Below the pieces are notes generated by a model. It worked only from the letters and a program-made list of their open reading frames with translations. It had not been told where the DNA came from and made no database searches. Shown here in pieces: positions 8,073 through 17,642 of a DNA stretch of 64,000 nucleotides; positions within the stretch are counted from its first letter, which is position 1; each line of letters starts with the position of its first letter. The stretch is taken from positions 62,001-126,000 of the forward strand of contig NZ_JABBGJ010000032.1 in assembly GCF_012927345.1 (NCBI RefSeq), in the 5' to 3' direction. A program made the position numbers and the translations under genes. The DNA is from Paraburkholderia polaris. GTDB taxonomy: Bacteria > Pseudomonadota > Gammaproteobacteria > Burkholderiales > Burkholderiaceae.

Positions 8073-9545
8073 CTATTCCGACGCGGCGACGGCGATCCGT
8101 GCTAGCGCGCCGAGACGCTCGACCGCTTGTTCCAGGTTGTTCGTCCACCGATAACCGGCGTTCAATCGCAGGCAATCGTCGTAGGCGCCGCCTTGGCCGA
8201 ACAGATGTCCTGGGGCAAAACCGATACCCTCGGAGCGTGCCTGCTCAAACATAGGGCGCGTGCTGACGCGAAGGCGGCCGGTAGGGGGCAACTTTAGCCA
8301 GAGAACGAATCCGCCGCGTGGGTGGCTCATTTCTGTGCCTTCGGGAAAGTGACGGAGGACAGCATCGCGTAGTGCACTCTGCTGGTCCTGTAGCGCACCT
8401 TTGAGCCGTCGCAGGTGCAAAGCGAAACCACCACTGGAGAGCATCCCAGCGACTGCGGTCTGCTGCAATTCGGCCGTGGCCATGCTAGTGGTGTATTTCA
8501 GCGCCCGAACTTTATCGCTAAACTTTCCCGCCGCAATCCAGCCAAGGCGCAAGCCGGGACAAAGACTCTTCGAGAAGCCGCCGCATAGAAGCACATTGCC
8601 GGACGTATCGAAGGCCCGTGCCGGACGCGGCCGCAGCTCGTCATAGCAGATGTCTCCAAAGATGTCGTCCTCGATTAAAGGAATGTTGCGCGCTTGCAGC
8701 AGCCTCACTAGCGCCGCCTTGTCCGCGTCTGACGCGATGCTGCCAACCGGGTTGTTGGCGTTTGCGATGGTGACGACCGCATTGATACGCGTTTCATTGA
8801 GCGCACTTTTCAGCGCGTCGAGATCCATCCCGGTGCCGGTTCGGCACGGGATTGGCAGGACCCTCAGTTCGAGGGCGCCCAACATTTGCAGCAACACGAA
8901 ATAAGTCGGCGACTCGACTGCCACGACATCGCCGGGTCGCGTCACGGCCCTGAGTGCAAGATTCAGCGCTTCGATGCAGCCATTGGTAACAACCAGTTCG
9001 TCCGGGGCGAGTTCGCAGCGATATTGCATCGCCTGGCGAGCGATCTCTCGCCGCAGGTCAGGGTGTCCCGCCCCCCGCGCATGCGCACCGACCAGGTCCG
9101 GTTCCTGGTACGCGCGACGGCGTAAGAGGACGCTCAGCTTGTCGACCGGATACAGCGACGGCTCGCCGACAGCGAGGTCCAAACGAACCGCACACGGCGC
9201 ACCTACCATCGCAAGGTGATCACGGGCCTGGGCATCGAGTTCTGGAGGCGGGTTGGGCCACCCGGTTGCTCGCGCGGTGCGGGAGTGCTCGAGGCGCCTC
9301 GCGACAAAATAACCGGATCGGGGGCGGGCCTCGATATGACCCTGCGTTTCCAGCCAGCGCAGGGCCTGCACGGCGGTAGTGAGGCTCACGTCGTGTTGCA
9401 CTGCCAGCGTGCGCACGGACGGTATGCGACTGCCTTCGCACAGTCCTGCATTGACGATTCCCTCCCACAATTGCTGAGCGAGTCGTTTATATCGTGGCAG
9501 AACGGATTCAGTTGCCTGCATGCTGTTCAATTCAACGCTGCGCAT
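8073..9545 (-). CDS. MocR-type regulator (GntR winged helix fused to PLP aminotransferase fold)
   Basis: A 490-residue protein with an N-terminal GntR winged helix (about residues 15-85; IPSVRTLA, SGYFVARR) joined to a fold-type I aminotransferase domain. The PLP lysine is Lys326 in GGFSKSLCPG. Asn265 in NANNPVG, Asp294 in IEDDIFGD and the Arg in LRLNAGY near the C-terminus complete the cofactor and carboxylate sites. Such proteins sense amino acids or PLP compounds. It points away from a threonine aldolase gene that is now broken, a common MocR pairing, so this regulator may have lost its target. A start at residue 9 (9521) is also possible. Confidence 0.92.
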   Translation of the reverse strand: MRSVELNSMQATESVLPRYKRLAQQLWEGIVNAGLCEGSRIPSVRTLAVQHDVSLTTAVQALRWLETQGHIEARPRSGYFVARRLEHSRTARATGWPNPPPELDAQARDHLAMVGAPCAVRLDLAVGEPSLYPVDKLSVLLRRRAYQEPDLVGAHARGAGHPDLRREIARQAMQYRCELAPDELVVTNGCIEALNLALRAVTRPGDVVAVESPTYFVLLQMLGALELRVLPIPCRTGTGMDLDALKSALNETRINAVVTIANANNPVGSIASDADKAALVRLLQARNIPLIEDDIFGDICYDELRPRPARAFDTSGNVLLCGGFSKSLCPGLRLGWIAAGKFSDKVRALKYTTSMATAELQQTAVAGMLSSGGFALHLRRLKGALQDQQSALRDAVLRHFPEGTEMSHPRGGFVLWLKLPPTGRLRVSTRPMFEQARSEGIGFAPGHLFGQGGAYDDCLRLNAGYRWTNNLEQAVERLGALARIAVAASE

Positions 9546-9629
9546 CTGTCATCTAACAGATTCAGCTTTGCTGTGTATTGGCTCAACAGGATCGGAATGC
9601 CAAGATCGCTGCTCTTTGAAGGAAATGCG

Positions 9630-10011
9630 ATGAGCCCTGCAATCCGCTACGACTTCCGCAGCGACACCGTTACCCGACCCGGCCCTCAAATACGTGCCGC
9701 GATGGCGACGGCTGAAGTGGGCGACGACGTTCTTGGAGACGATCCGACCGTCAATCGACTGGAAGCAACAGTCTGCGAAATCCTCGGCAAGGAATCTGCC
9801 CTGTTTGCGTCGTCGGGCACGCAGGCAAATCTTATCGCACTCATGTCCCATTGCGCACGCGGCGACGAATAATCACCTGGCTGCGCGCGGTATTGGCGTC
9901 GCGTCTGTGTATGGCACGACGCAGCAGCGTTGGGTTACGCACCTCGACGTCTGCGCGGACGCCGTCGAGGCTGCGCTCACCGTCGTGCGCGACTTCTTTG
10001 GCGCGCGCTAA
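9630..10011 (+). pseudogene. ltaE: Low-specificity L-threonine aldolase, internally deleted
   Basis: An ATG at 9630 with AAGGA in front begins a clear LtaE N-terminus (YDFRSDTVTRP, VGDDVLGDDPTV, SSGTQANLIALMSH). It ends at a TAA at 9870-9872 right after HCARGDE. Immediately after, in another frame, the C-terminus of the same family resumes (HLAARGIGVASVYGTTQ, RWVTHLDV, DFFGAR), ending at 10011. Normal enzymes have about 340 residues, so roughly 220 codons are missing, including the PLP lysine. The gene is dead. It faces a MocR regulator, probably its former regulator. Confidence 0.9.
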
Positions 10012-10100
10012 GGTCGTGAGTCGGCTGTTCGCAAAGCTCGGGTACGTTGGTCGTTAGCAGGCAGGCACACAAGTTGGTCAGAGTGATCGCATAGGGAGCG

Positions 10101-11693
10101 ATGTTGAAACTTCAGAATGTTCGCACCGGCACGCGGGTTGCTGCGGGTTTTGGGTTAATTCTGTTTGCGCTCATCGCGCTAACGATTGTAGGGATCACGC
10201 GAGTCAACAAGATCAATGCGAGCCTCACGACAATCAATGACGTGAACAGTGTCAAGGAAACCTATGCGATTGCATTTCGCGGAAGTGTCCACAATCGCGC
10301 AATAGCGCTGCGCGACGTGGTGCTCGTGCCGCCGGGCGAACTTCCATCGGTGCTGGCGCGTATCATTGAATTGAACGAAGCGTACCAGGAAGCAGCCGGT
10401 CCACTCGACAAAATGGTTGCTGCGCGCAGCGCCGCGTATAACGACGAGCAGCCGGCACTGACAGCCATCAAGGCCGACGAGGCTCGCACATTGCCCTTGA
10501 TGGCCGACGTGATTGCACGGCAGCGGGCGGGGGACACAGTCGGTGCGCAGCGCGTGCTGCTTGATCAGACCCGGCCGGCATTCGTCGACTGGCTGAACGC
10601 CATAGATCGCTTCATTGATCTCGAAGAGCAGTTGAACAGCGTGCAGGGAAGCGCGGCGCGGGAAGTTGGACGCACATTCCAGGTGCTCATGCTCGTGCTG
10701 ACCGCGCTGGCAATCTCGATAGGCGGTGTGATTGCCTATTGGATCACGCATGACATCACGCGGGCGCTTGGCGGCGAACCGAGTCAGGTCAAGCATCTCG
10801 CTGACGCCATCCGCAGCGGCGACCTGTTTCAGGCGGTGCGGGTGCGGCCTGGTGACAGCGACAGCATACTTGCGACCATGGAGCGGATGCGCAACGCACT
10901 GCATGAGGTTGTCGAAAGCGTGCGGCAGCATGCCGACGGCGTCTCGACGACAAGTATTCAGATCAGCCAGGGTAATGCAAATTTGTCGACGCGCACGGAA
11001 TCGCAAGCGGCGTCGCTGCAGCAGACTTCAGCGTCGATGGAACAACTCACCGGCACCGTCAAACAGAATTCGGATAGTGCCAGGCAAGCTAGTGCAGTAG
11101 CCACGGCGGCAGAGGAGATAGCCACGCGCGGCAGTCAAACTGTGCAAAGCGTTGTTGAAACGATGGACGGAATTTCGGCATCGTCCGAGCGGATGGCGGA
11201 GATCATCTCGGTCATCGAGGGCATAGCGTTCCAGACTAACATTCTCGCGCTCAATGCCGCTGTGGAAGCTGCTCGCGCGGGGGAGGAGGGGCGCGGTTTC
11301 GCGGTTGTCGCAAGCGAGGTCCGCTCGCTCGCGCAGCGCTCAGCGAACGCTGCAAAGGAAATCAAGGCGCTAATCGGTGAATCGGTTCAGCGTGTCCAGG
11401 CGGGGTCGTTCAGGGTGCGCGACGCCGGGGCGACGATGGCCGAGATTTTGCAATCCGTACGGCAGGTCAACGAGATCATGGCCGAGATCGCCGCGGCGTC
11501 GGAAGAGCAGAGCATCGGCATCGAACAGGTTGGGCAGACCATCGTGCAAATGGACGAAGCGACGCAACAAAATGCCGCGCTGGTGGAACAGGCATCGGCA
11601 GCGACGCGATCACTGGAAGAGCAGGCGTTTGCGTTGCGCAGCGCGGTCGGCGCTTTCCGGATACGCGGTTCATCGCCAACGAAGCGTGATTGA
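10101..11693 (+). CDS. Methyl-accepting chemotaxis protein
   Basis: A 530-residue chemoreceptor. The first membrane helix is at about 13-35, followed by a four-helix-bundle periplasmic sensor domain to about 190, a second helix at about 192-214, a HAMP segment and a long signalling hairpin. The hairpin tip has the invariant EGIAFQTNILALNAAVEA, which contacts CheA and CheW, flanked by glutamine/glutamate-rich methylation helices. The ATG at 10101 has GGGAG before it. No che genes are nearby, so it must join a receptor array encoded elsewhere. Ligand unknown; the gene is monocistronic and unrelated to its neighbours. Confidence 0.95.
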   Translation: MLKLQNVRTGTRVAAGFGLILFALIALTIVGITRVNKINASLTTINDVNSVKETYAIAFRGSVHNRAIALRDVVLVPPGELPSVLARIIELNEAYQEAAGPLDKMVAARSAAYNDEQPALTAIKADEARTLPLMADVIARQRAGDTVGAQRVLLDQTRPAFVDWLNAIDRFIDLEEQLNSVQGSAAREVGRTFQVLMLVLTALAISIGGVIAYWITHDITRALGGEPSQVKHLADAIRSGDLFQAVRVRPGDSDSILATMERMRNALHEVVESVRQHADGVSTTSIQISQGNANLSTRTESQAASLQQTSASMEQLTGTVKQNSDSARQASAVATAAEEIATRGSQTVQSVVETMDGISASSERMAEIISVIEGIAFQTNILALNAAVEAARAGEEGRGFAVVASEVRSLAQRSANAAKEIKALIGESVQRVQAGSFRVRDAGATMAEILQSVRQVNEIMAEIAAASEEQSIGIEQVGQTIVQMDEATQQNAALVEQASAATRSLEEQAFALRSAVGAFRIRGSSPTKRD

Positions 11694-11776
11694 TCTGGTC
11701 GTATGAAGCATCGGCCACCCTTGCAGGCACCGAACTGCCGCATGCATTCGCAACTCACACGCTCAAACTTTTCCGT

Positions 11777-12211
11777 CTAAAGAGTCACACCGTAGGGTGA
11801 CCGCGAGGTGAGGGCCCGCTTTTCTCCACGGTCGAACTGCAGCCGCGCCGCTTCCATTTCGGTCATGTGACTTTCGGCCCAATCCCAAATTCCGCAGATT
11901 TTGTCCAGAAGGCTGCTTCCGAGCGGCGTCAGCCGATAGTCCACACGCGGCGGTATCACCGGATGCACGTGGCGCGACACCAGACCATCGCGCTCAAGTT
12001 GGCGCAACGTCTTCGTGAGCATCTTCTGACTGACGCCACCGATGTGTTCGCGTAGGCGCGAAAAACGCATTTCGCCTTCAGTCCCGAGTGCATCGATCAC
12101 CAGAATGGTCCACTTATCGGCGATCTGCTCAATGATGTCGCGCGCAAGATCATCGGTTTTCTTTTGCGCGTTTTCATCGGCGCAAAGCACATAGTCGAAA
12201 TTTGTTTCCAT
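11777..12211 (-). CDS. HxlR family transcriptional regulator (copy 1)
   Basis: A winged-helix regulator of 144 residues with the HxlR core: IADKWTILVIDAL, MRFSRLRE, GVSQKMLTKTLRQLERDGL and VDYRLTPLG. The ATG at 12211 (METNFDY) is chosen because the same start and the same leader bases (GGGGAAAGTATG just upstream) occur in its paralogue at 20193-20636. There is no strong ribosome-binding site. The two proteins are roughly 80 percent identical by eye. A class II aldolase gene lies divergently 350 bases away and is a possible target. HxlR proteins often answer to aldehydes or quinones. Confidence 0.9.
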   Translation of the reverse strand: METNFDYVLCADENAQKKTDDLARDIIEQIADKWTILVIDALGTEGEMRFSRLREHIGGVSQKMLTKTLRQLERDGLVSRHVHPVIPPRVDYRLTPLGSSLLDKICGIWDWAESHMTEMEAARLQFDRGEKRALTSRSPYGVTL

Positions 12212-12561
12212 GGGGAAAGTATGGGGACGCAAGGTGTTTTGTGGATGCCTGATGGGGCTGACATGTTCGTTGGTCTGCCTGGTTAATCAGCAGGCCTCAG
12301 TTAATCGGACAGCATCCGACACGGGTGCGGTTTGTCAAATAACGAGTATCGCATGACTATCGAAACACTTGCGATTGAATTTTTATGTGCGCCTGTTTCG
12401 AGCTTCGGCCTCGGACGCGTCCTTGCGTGTCTGGACACCACGATCGAATCACGAGGCCGCGCGTTGTGAGCGCAAGAAGCGATCTTGTGACAAATCGTCG
12501 ATGGACGGTGTCCTCTGTGCAGACGAAAATCAAGGCTCCGATCAGCACGAAGGAGTATGTC
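12212..12561. other. Divergent intergenic region, HxlR / class II aldolase
   Basis: 350 bases separate the divergent HxlR and aldolase starts. I see no further gene or strong hairpin. The aldolase frame stays open upstream to about 12385, but the codons there do not look coding and the best ribosome-binding site is at 12550-12555. Confidence 0.5.
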
Positions 12562-13365
12562 ATGGGCCATGCGGAAGTCCGCGAGTTGCAGATTCCGAAA
12601 CCAATCGGCGGACGCTTGCCAGAGCCGCCGGTATTCGCCAGCCTCGACGATGAACGGCAACATCGCAAGCTCAAACTCGCTGCGGCATTTCGCATCTTTG
12701 CGCGATTCGGGCTGGCCGAGGGCATAGCCGGGCATATCACGGTCCGCGATCCGGAGTTTCACGACCGGTTTTGGGTCAACCCGTACGCGCAGCATTTTTC
12801 GTCGATCCATCCCGACGATCTCGTTTGCATCGACGAGGAGGCCAACGTTTATCACGGGACCGGACCCGTCAACGCCGCTGCGGCGGCGATTCACTGCGGT
12901 ATCCACGGCGCGAATCCCAATGTCGTTGCAGCAGCCCATACACATACGACTTCCGGCCGCGCGTTTTCGGCGCGCGCACGGCTCCTTGCTCCGCTCAATC
13001 AGGAAGCCTGTCTCTTCTATGACGATCACGTGCTATTTCGCGGCGACGTAGTCGTGCTCGCCACCGAAGAGGGTCGCCGAATCGCGGAGACGATGGGCAC
13101 AAAGCGCGCCGCCGTTTTGCTCAATCATGGCCTGCTGACCGTCGGTTCATCGGTCGACGCCGCGGCGTACCGCTTCATTGCAATGGAGCGTTGCTGCCAG
13201 GTGCAGTTGCTGGCCGAGGCGGCAGGTCCCATCGAGCCGCTATCGGACGAGGACGCGCGGACTACGCACGCGCAACTGGGGTCCGACTACGTCGCGTGGC
13301 TCAACTTCCAGGGGCTCTACCAGCAACTCCTGCGCGATAGCCCTGATCTGCGCGAACTCGCTTGA
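12562..13365 (+). CDS. Class II aldolase/adducin family protein
   Basis: A 267-residue enzyme of the fuculose/ribulose-phosphate aldolase fold. The ATG at 12562 has AAGGAG seven bases upstream. The zinc histidines are visible as His126 and His128 in AAHTHTTSG and His189 in LLNHGLL, the standard HxH plus distal His arrangement. GPVNAAAAAIH is the usual helix before them. Members without sugar-kinase neighbours often act as decarboxylases or aldolases on unknown short acids. It is convergent with a LysR gene 26 bases away and divergent from an HxlR gene. Confidence 0.9.
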   Translation: MGHAEVRELQIPKPIGGRLPEPPVFASLDDERQHRKLKLAAAFRIFARFGLAEGIAGHITVRDPEFHDRFWVNPYAQHFSSIHPDDLVCIDEEANVYHGTGPVNAAAAAIHCGIHGANPNVVAAAHTHTTSGRAFSARARLLAPLNQEACLFYDDHVLFRGDVVVLATEEGRRIAETMGTKRAAVLLNHGLLTVGSSVDAAAYRFIAMERCCQVQLLAEAAGPIEPLSDEDARTTHAQLGSDYVAWLNFQGLYQQLLRDSPDLRELA

Positions 13366-13391
13366 ACACGGACGTCGCCATACGGACGTCC

Positions 13392-14342
13392 TCAGTTTGG
13401 CGCAAGCGTCGCTTCGAAGGCTGCCGTGCGGTCGCGTTGGCAGCCTTCGCGATAGTCGCGCACGGCCGCGCCTAGCCATCGATCGAAGCGTTTAAGCGGC
13501 TCCCAGTCGCGTTTCTGCTCGGGAAACGAGTAGTAGACGGTCTCCGGATTCGGGATCGAATGAGGATGCACCTGGACGAGTGCACCGCTGCGCAGCTCGC
13601 GTTCGATCAGGATACGCGGAAGCAAAGCCACGCCTAGCCCAGAAATCGCGGCGTTGATTGCCATGATGAACATGTCGTAGTGCTGGTTCGCCGCACTATG
13701 TTCGGTGACCTGCGTGGAGGCGCTTTCGGACCATGCAAGCCACGCGCGCGGAAGATCGCGGGTGTGAATCCAGGGCAACGTGCCGATCTTTTCGCGGCTC
13801 AGGCTATCGCGTCCACCGGCCAACCCGGGCGCACAGACAGCCAGAATCTTATCGTCGCTCACGAGCGGTTGCCCGGGCATAGCGGGCCACAGGCTCTGTC
13901 CGAAATAGATCGCCGCATCGAAGCTTGAATTGTCGAAGAACGTCGGCTGGTCGCGCCCCATGATGTGAAGTTGCAGGTCCGGGTTGAGCGCGTAGAAGTC
14001 ATGCAGGCGCGGAATCAGCCATTGAGACGCGAACGTGACGCCGACGGCCAACTGGATCTTCACTTCGCTTTGCTGGCGCATCAGCTCCAGCGTATCGCGG
14101 CGAATCTGGTCGAGATGAACGCGAATTCGCCGCGCGTACTCTGCGCCCGCCGCGGACAATACGAGGCGCTGACGCACCCGCTCGAACAGGGGGATGCCCA
14201 GATGAGCCTCGAGCTCGTTGACCTTTTTGCAGACAGCACCATGCGTTTGCGACAGCTCGACCGCAGCTTTCGAAAAACTTTCATGTCGCGCGGCGGCTTC
14301 AAAAGCTTGCAGCGCACTGAGACTAGGAACACCGCGGCGCAT
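13392..14342 (-). CDS. LysR family transcriptional regulator (GcvA-like)
   Basis: A 316-residue LysR protein. The start at 14342 (MRRGVPSLSALQAFEAAARH) is preferred because AAGGA lies just upstream and the sequence matches usual GcvA-type N-termini; longer starts at 14384 and 14420 are open. The helix-turn-helix covers about residues 20-65 (SFSKAAVELSQTHGAVCKKVNELEAHL, split across the two helices). A periplasmic-binding-type effector domain follows. It lies 80 bases downstream of an MFS carrier on the same strand and is convergent with the aldolase, so it may regulate either. Confidence 0.9.
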   Translation of the reverse strand: MRRGVPSLSALQAFEAAARHESFSKAAVELSQTHGAVCKKVNELEAHLGIPLFERVRQRLVLSAAGAEYARRIRVHLDQIRRDTLELMRQQSEVKIQLAVGVTFASQWLIPRLHDFYALNPDLQLHIMGRDQPTFFDNSSFDAAIYFGQSLWPAMPGQPLVSDDKILAVCAPGLAGGRDSLSREKIGTLPWIHTRDLPRAWLAWSESASTQVTEHSAANQHYDMFIMAINAAISGLGVALLPRILIERELRSGALVQVHPHSIPNPETVYYSFPEQKRDWEPLKRFDRWLGAAVRDYREGCQRDRTAAFEATLAPN

Positions 14343-14422
14343 CGAGAATCCTTGCTGGCGAAAAGAAATGGGCAATGGATCCATCGATGATAATCCTAAG
14401 GACGGCGACGCGCTGGTCACGC

Positions 14423-15757
14423 TTATTCACTGGCAAGCTGCGGCTGGCCAACTTTGCGCCAACGGGTTTCGAGCAGCGTGACCGTGATCGAAGCGAGCAC
14501 CATCGTCGCGGCAATGCCGACAAATGCGAGGACAAACGTGCCGGTCGTATCTTTCACCCAACCGATAAAATAGGGCAGCAAAAATCCTGACGATACCCCG
14601 ATGCTTGTGATCAGCGCGATGCCGGCCGCTGCAGCGCGATCAGTGAGGATACGACTCGGCAGTTGCCAGAAGGTTGTGATGCTGCAGAAGCAGGCCGCGG
14701 AGCCGATCGAGAGGGCGATGATCGATTGGTAGGGAGATTTCAGCAGCAGGGCCACTGAGAGCGCGGCCGCGCACACCAGCAAGGGGCCTGCCACATGCCA
14801 GGCGCCAACTTGGTGGCGGCTAACCACACGGCCCCAGATGAGCGTCGCGACAACGGCCACGCCGAATGGAATCGCGGTGATCAGTCCGATATCCACGAGG
14901 CTGTACTTCACTCCGAAAGTGCTTTCAAACGTTTTAACGACTTGCGGCAGGAAATAGAGCAAGCCGATGATGCCGGCGTTGGTGCCGAAGTAGACGACAC
15001 CGAGCGCCCAGACTTTCGGATTGCCGAGCGCCTTCCAGGCGCTGGACGGCGAGGTGGCGGCCGCTGCCTCGGCCTGTTCGGTAGCCAGCGCCGCAGCGAT
15101 TTCACTCTTTTCCGCAGCGGAAAGCCAGCGGCAGCGGGATGGGTCGTCCGTGAGCCAGAAATAGGCAATCCCGGCGAGGATGATTGCGGGGGCTCCCTCC
15201 AGCAGAATCATTGCGCGCCAGCCGGTGATACCGAACACGCTCGCATGCGTCATCAGCCAGGTGGACACCGGTGCCCCGAGCACGCCGGTCAGCGGGATTG
15301 CCGTCACGAACAGAGACATCATCCATACGCGATTGCGCGCCGGCATCCACAGCGTGAGGTAATACACCATGCCGGGAAACAGGCCGGCTTCGAACGCGCC
15401 AAGAAAGAAGCGGGCGATATAGAGCCAGCGGGAGTCGGGGACGAAGCTCGTCAGCGAGGAGAGCAGACCCCAGCTCAGCAGAATGCGGGTCATCCACAGC
15501 CGAGCGCCAAACCGATGCATGCACAGATTGCTCGGCACTTCGAACAGAATATAGCCGAGAAAAAACAGGCTTGCGGCGAAGCCGTATTGCGCCGTTGTCA
15601 TGTGGAGCTCGGCGTTCATGGTCAGCGCCGCATAGCCGATGTTCGCGCGGTCAAGCTGGTTCGCGATGTACATCACAATCATCAGCGGCGCGAGCCGCCA
15701 GGCGATCCGTTTCATCAACCGATCGGAAATCGCAGGTTTGCGCGGCCCGAGATCCAT
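14423..15757 (-). CDS. MFS transporter, anion:cation symporter (ACS) type
   Basis: A 444-residue carrier with about twelve membrane helices. The start (KRIAWRLAPLMIVMY then LDRANIGYAAL) and YILFEVPSNL are hallmarks of the ACS branch, which takes up tartrate, phthalate, hexuronates, 4-hydroxyphenylacetate and similar organic anions by proton symport. A strong ribosome-binding site (GGAGG) precedes the ATG at 15757. It is followed by a LysR gene on the same strand, a common pair for uptake of an aromatic or sugar acid. Substrate not determined. Confidence 0.92.
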   Translation of the reverse strand: MDLGPRKPAISDRLMKRIAWRLAPLMIVMYIANQLDRANIGYAALTMNAELHMTTAQYGFAASLFFLGYILFEVPSNLCMHRFGARLWMTRILLSWGLLSSLTSFVPDSRWLYIARFFLGAFEAGLFPGMVYYLTLWMPARNRVWMMSLFVTAIPLTGVLGAPVSTWLMTHASVFGITGWRAMILLEGAPAIILAGIAYFWLTDDPSRCRWLSAAEKSEIAAALATEQAEAAAATSPSSAWKALGNPKVWALGVVYFGTNAGIIGLLYFLPQVVKTFESTFGVKYSLVDIGLITAIPFGVAVVATLIWGRVVSRHQVGAWHVAGPLLVCAAALSVALLLKSPYQSIIALSIGSAACFCSITTFWQLPSRILTDRAAAAGIALITSIGVSSGFLLPYFIGWVKDTTGTFVLAFVGIAATMVLASITVTLLETRWRKVGQPQLASE

Positions 15758-15870
15758 GGCTTCCTCCAGATTTACGCGTTACGGAATGCTCTCGAGGATG
15801 ATTAGGCGCCCTGACCGAGGGTACGACAATGCACGAAAAATATTGACTCTGTGAGAAAACGTCACAGATC

Positions 15871-15903
15871 GAGGTGGGCGCGAGGTGGGCGCGAGGTGGG
15901 CGC
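15871..15903. repeat. Three perfect tandem copies of an 11-bp unit
   Basis: The unit GAGGTGGGCGC occurs three times head to tail between two MFS genes. This is probably slipped-strand expansion. It lies about 115 bases upstream of the ACS-type MFS start and could shift promoter spacing if copy number varies. Confidence 0.9.
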
Positions 15904-15935
15904 ATTACGGATCACCACCTCACCCCAACGTGTTC

Positions 15936-17570
15936 TCAGTCAACCGCCCCTTCGCCGCCCAGAAGCGCGGGACCGGTATCGGTCGGACTGGCAGTGGATG
16001 GCGTGCGACCGAGAAATCCAAGCACGACGAGCGCGGAGGCCAGTGTGATTGCCACGAGAATATGGAGCAGGATGCGGAATGCGCCATCGTATGCCTGCGC
16101 GAGAATGGGCTGCCCCAGCGCGGGCAGAAGAGCGACGGCATGGGGCAGATCGCCGGTTGCCACGCGTTGGGCGGCTTGCGCGGCGGCATCGCGCGAAACG
16201 GGCGGGAACGCCGCGAGTGCGTCGGATAGCCTTAGACGTGTGAGGACCGCCAGTATCGCACCGGCGATTGCGAGCGTCATGCCCTCTCCCGCGACACGCG
16301 TCGTGCTGAAGATGCCGGTTGCCATGCCCGCGCGTTCCTTTGGAACGACGCTGACTGACAAGCCATCCATCAGGCCCCACGGCAGGCCGGCTCCGACTCC
16401 GATGATGAATAGCGGAAGCGTCAGGGCATCGGATGGCGCGTCAGGCGCGATGCCACTGAACCAAAGCATACCGACGGCCGCTATGACGAGGCCGGCCGCT
16501 GAAATGACACCGGCCGACATCCATCGCGTGAGAAATGCCGCCGTGATAGGCACAAAGAGCATCGGCGCCGATAGCGAGAGCATCATCAAGCCGGCGTCGA
16601 TCGCAGAATGTCCTTCAATGCCGATAAATCGCGTGGGCAAGACCAGAAGCAGGGTGACGTAACAGAATGCCGTCGCTAGCGGGAGCGCCTGCACACCCAC
16701 GAAGCGCGGATAGCGAAACAGCGACAGGTCGAGCATGGGCCGGAAAGCATGTTTCTCGATCCAGACGAACGCGATGAACATCGCCACGGCGCCTGAGAAC
16801 AGTCCAATGATGAGAGGGCTGCTCCAGCCGCTTTCCGGCCCTTGCAACAGCCCGAATGTGAAGAGTGTCAGCGCGGCGGTGAAGCTGGCGGCGCCAGGCC
16901 AATCGAGACCCGTGGCATTGGGGTCGTACGATTCTCTTAGCTTCGGAACGCCGAGTGCAAATCCGCTCAAGCCGATTGCGGCATCCACCAGGAAGAACGA
17001 ACGCCAACCGAACGTCTCCGTCAGAAACCCGGCGAGTAGTGGGCCAAGCGCCAGGCCGATGCCGAAGGTGGTGCCGAGCATGCTGAACGCGCGGGCGCGC
17101 TCATGTCCGTCGAACTCCTGTGCGAGCGCTGCCGACGCGCCGGCCAGCACCAATGCGGCGGCAATACCCTGTAGCGCGCGCTGAAAATCGACCCACAGTA
17201 GAGTGGGCGCTGCGGCGATCCCGAGTGATGTCAACGCGAACAGCACCACGCCTATGGCGAATACACGCTTTCGTCCGAACAGATCGGCAAGCGCTCCCGA
17301 GGCCATCAGACTGCTGCCGAAGCTCAGCATAAAAGCGTTGAGAATCCAGTTGGCCGCCACTGGGCTGCCTCCCAAGGTGGTGCCGATGGCCGGCGCGGAC
17401 ACGGCCGCACCGCCGAAATTCAGCGGCAGCACGAGCACTGCGATGCAAATGCCCACGAGGATCAGCATCTGTTGCGAGGCGCTACGGGGAGCTGCTACGT
17501 CTACTATTGACATGACACCAGCCGAGGCGACCGGTCGTCCTGCGGACGGGGTAACGCTCTTTTCCTGCAC
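15936..17570 (-). CDS. MFS drug:proton antiporter, 14-helix (DHA2) type
   Basis: A 544-residue efflux-type carrier with about fourteen hydrophobic helices. Motif A is visible as GALADLFGRKRVF, and motif C-like glycine-proline sequences (LGPLLAGF) follow in helix 5. These mark the DHA2 branch, which exports drugs, dyes and aromatic compounds. The frame begins with a GTG at 17570 preceded by GAGAG; an ATG at 17513 (MSIVDV) is an alternative and removes 19 non-membrane residues. It follows another DHA2 gene on the same strand at 72 bases or less. Confidence 0.88.
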   Translation of the reverse strand: MQEKSVTPSAGRPVASAGVMSIVDVAAPRSASQQMLILVGICIAVLVLPLNFGGAAVSAPAIGTTLGGSPVAANWILNAFMLSFGSSLMASGALADLFGRKRVFAIGVVLFALTSLGIAAAPTLLWVDFQRALQGIAAALVLAGASAALAQEFDGHERARAFSMLGTTFGIGLALGPLLAGFLTETFGWRSFFLVDAAIGLSGFALGVPKLRESYDPNATGLDWPGAASFTAALTLFTFGLLQGPESGWSSPLIIGLFSGAVAMFIAFVWIEKHAFRPMLDLSLFRYPRFVGVQALPLATAFCYVTLLLVLPTRFIGIEGHSAIDAGLMMLSLSAPMLFVPITAAFLTRWMSAGVISAAGLVIAAVGMLWFSGIAPDAPSDALTLPLFIIGVGAGLPWGLMDGLSVSVVPKERAGMATGIFSTTRVAGEGMTLAIAGAILAVLTRLRLSDALAAFPPVSRDAAAQAAQRVATGDLPHAVALLPALGQPILAQAYDGAFRILLHILVAITLASALVVLGFLGRTPSTASPTDTGPALLGGEGAVD

Positions 17571-17642
17571 GGGCTATCTCTCTGTTCAACTTCCACGGTT
17601 ATGCCCATCAGGACATCCGCATTCACTCGGTTTAATTCCGCG

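Noticed and set aside
10179..11006. 275-codon minus-strand frame opposite the chemoreceptor
   Set aside because: Opposite-strand shadow of a clear MCP gene; no motifs or ribosome-binding site.
12301..13029. 242-codon minus-strand frame opposite the class II aldolase
   Set aside because: The plus-strand aldolase has zinc histidines and a good ribosome-binding site; the minus frame has neither.
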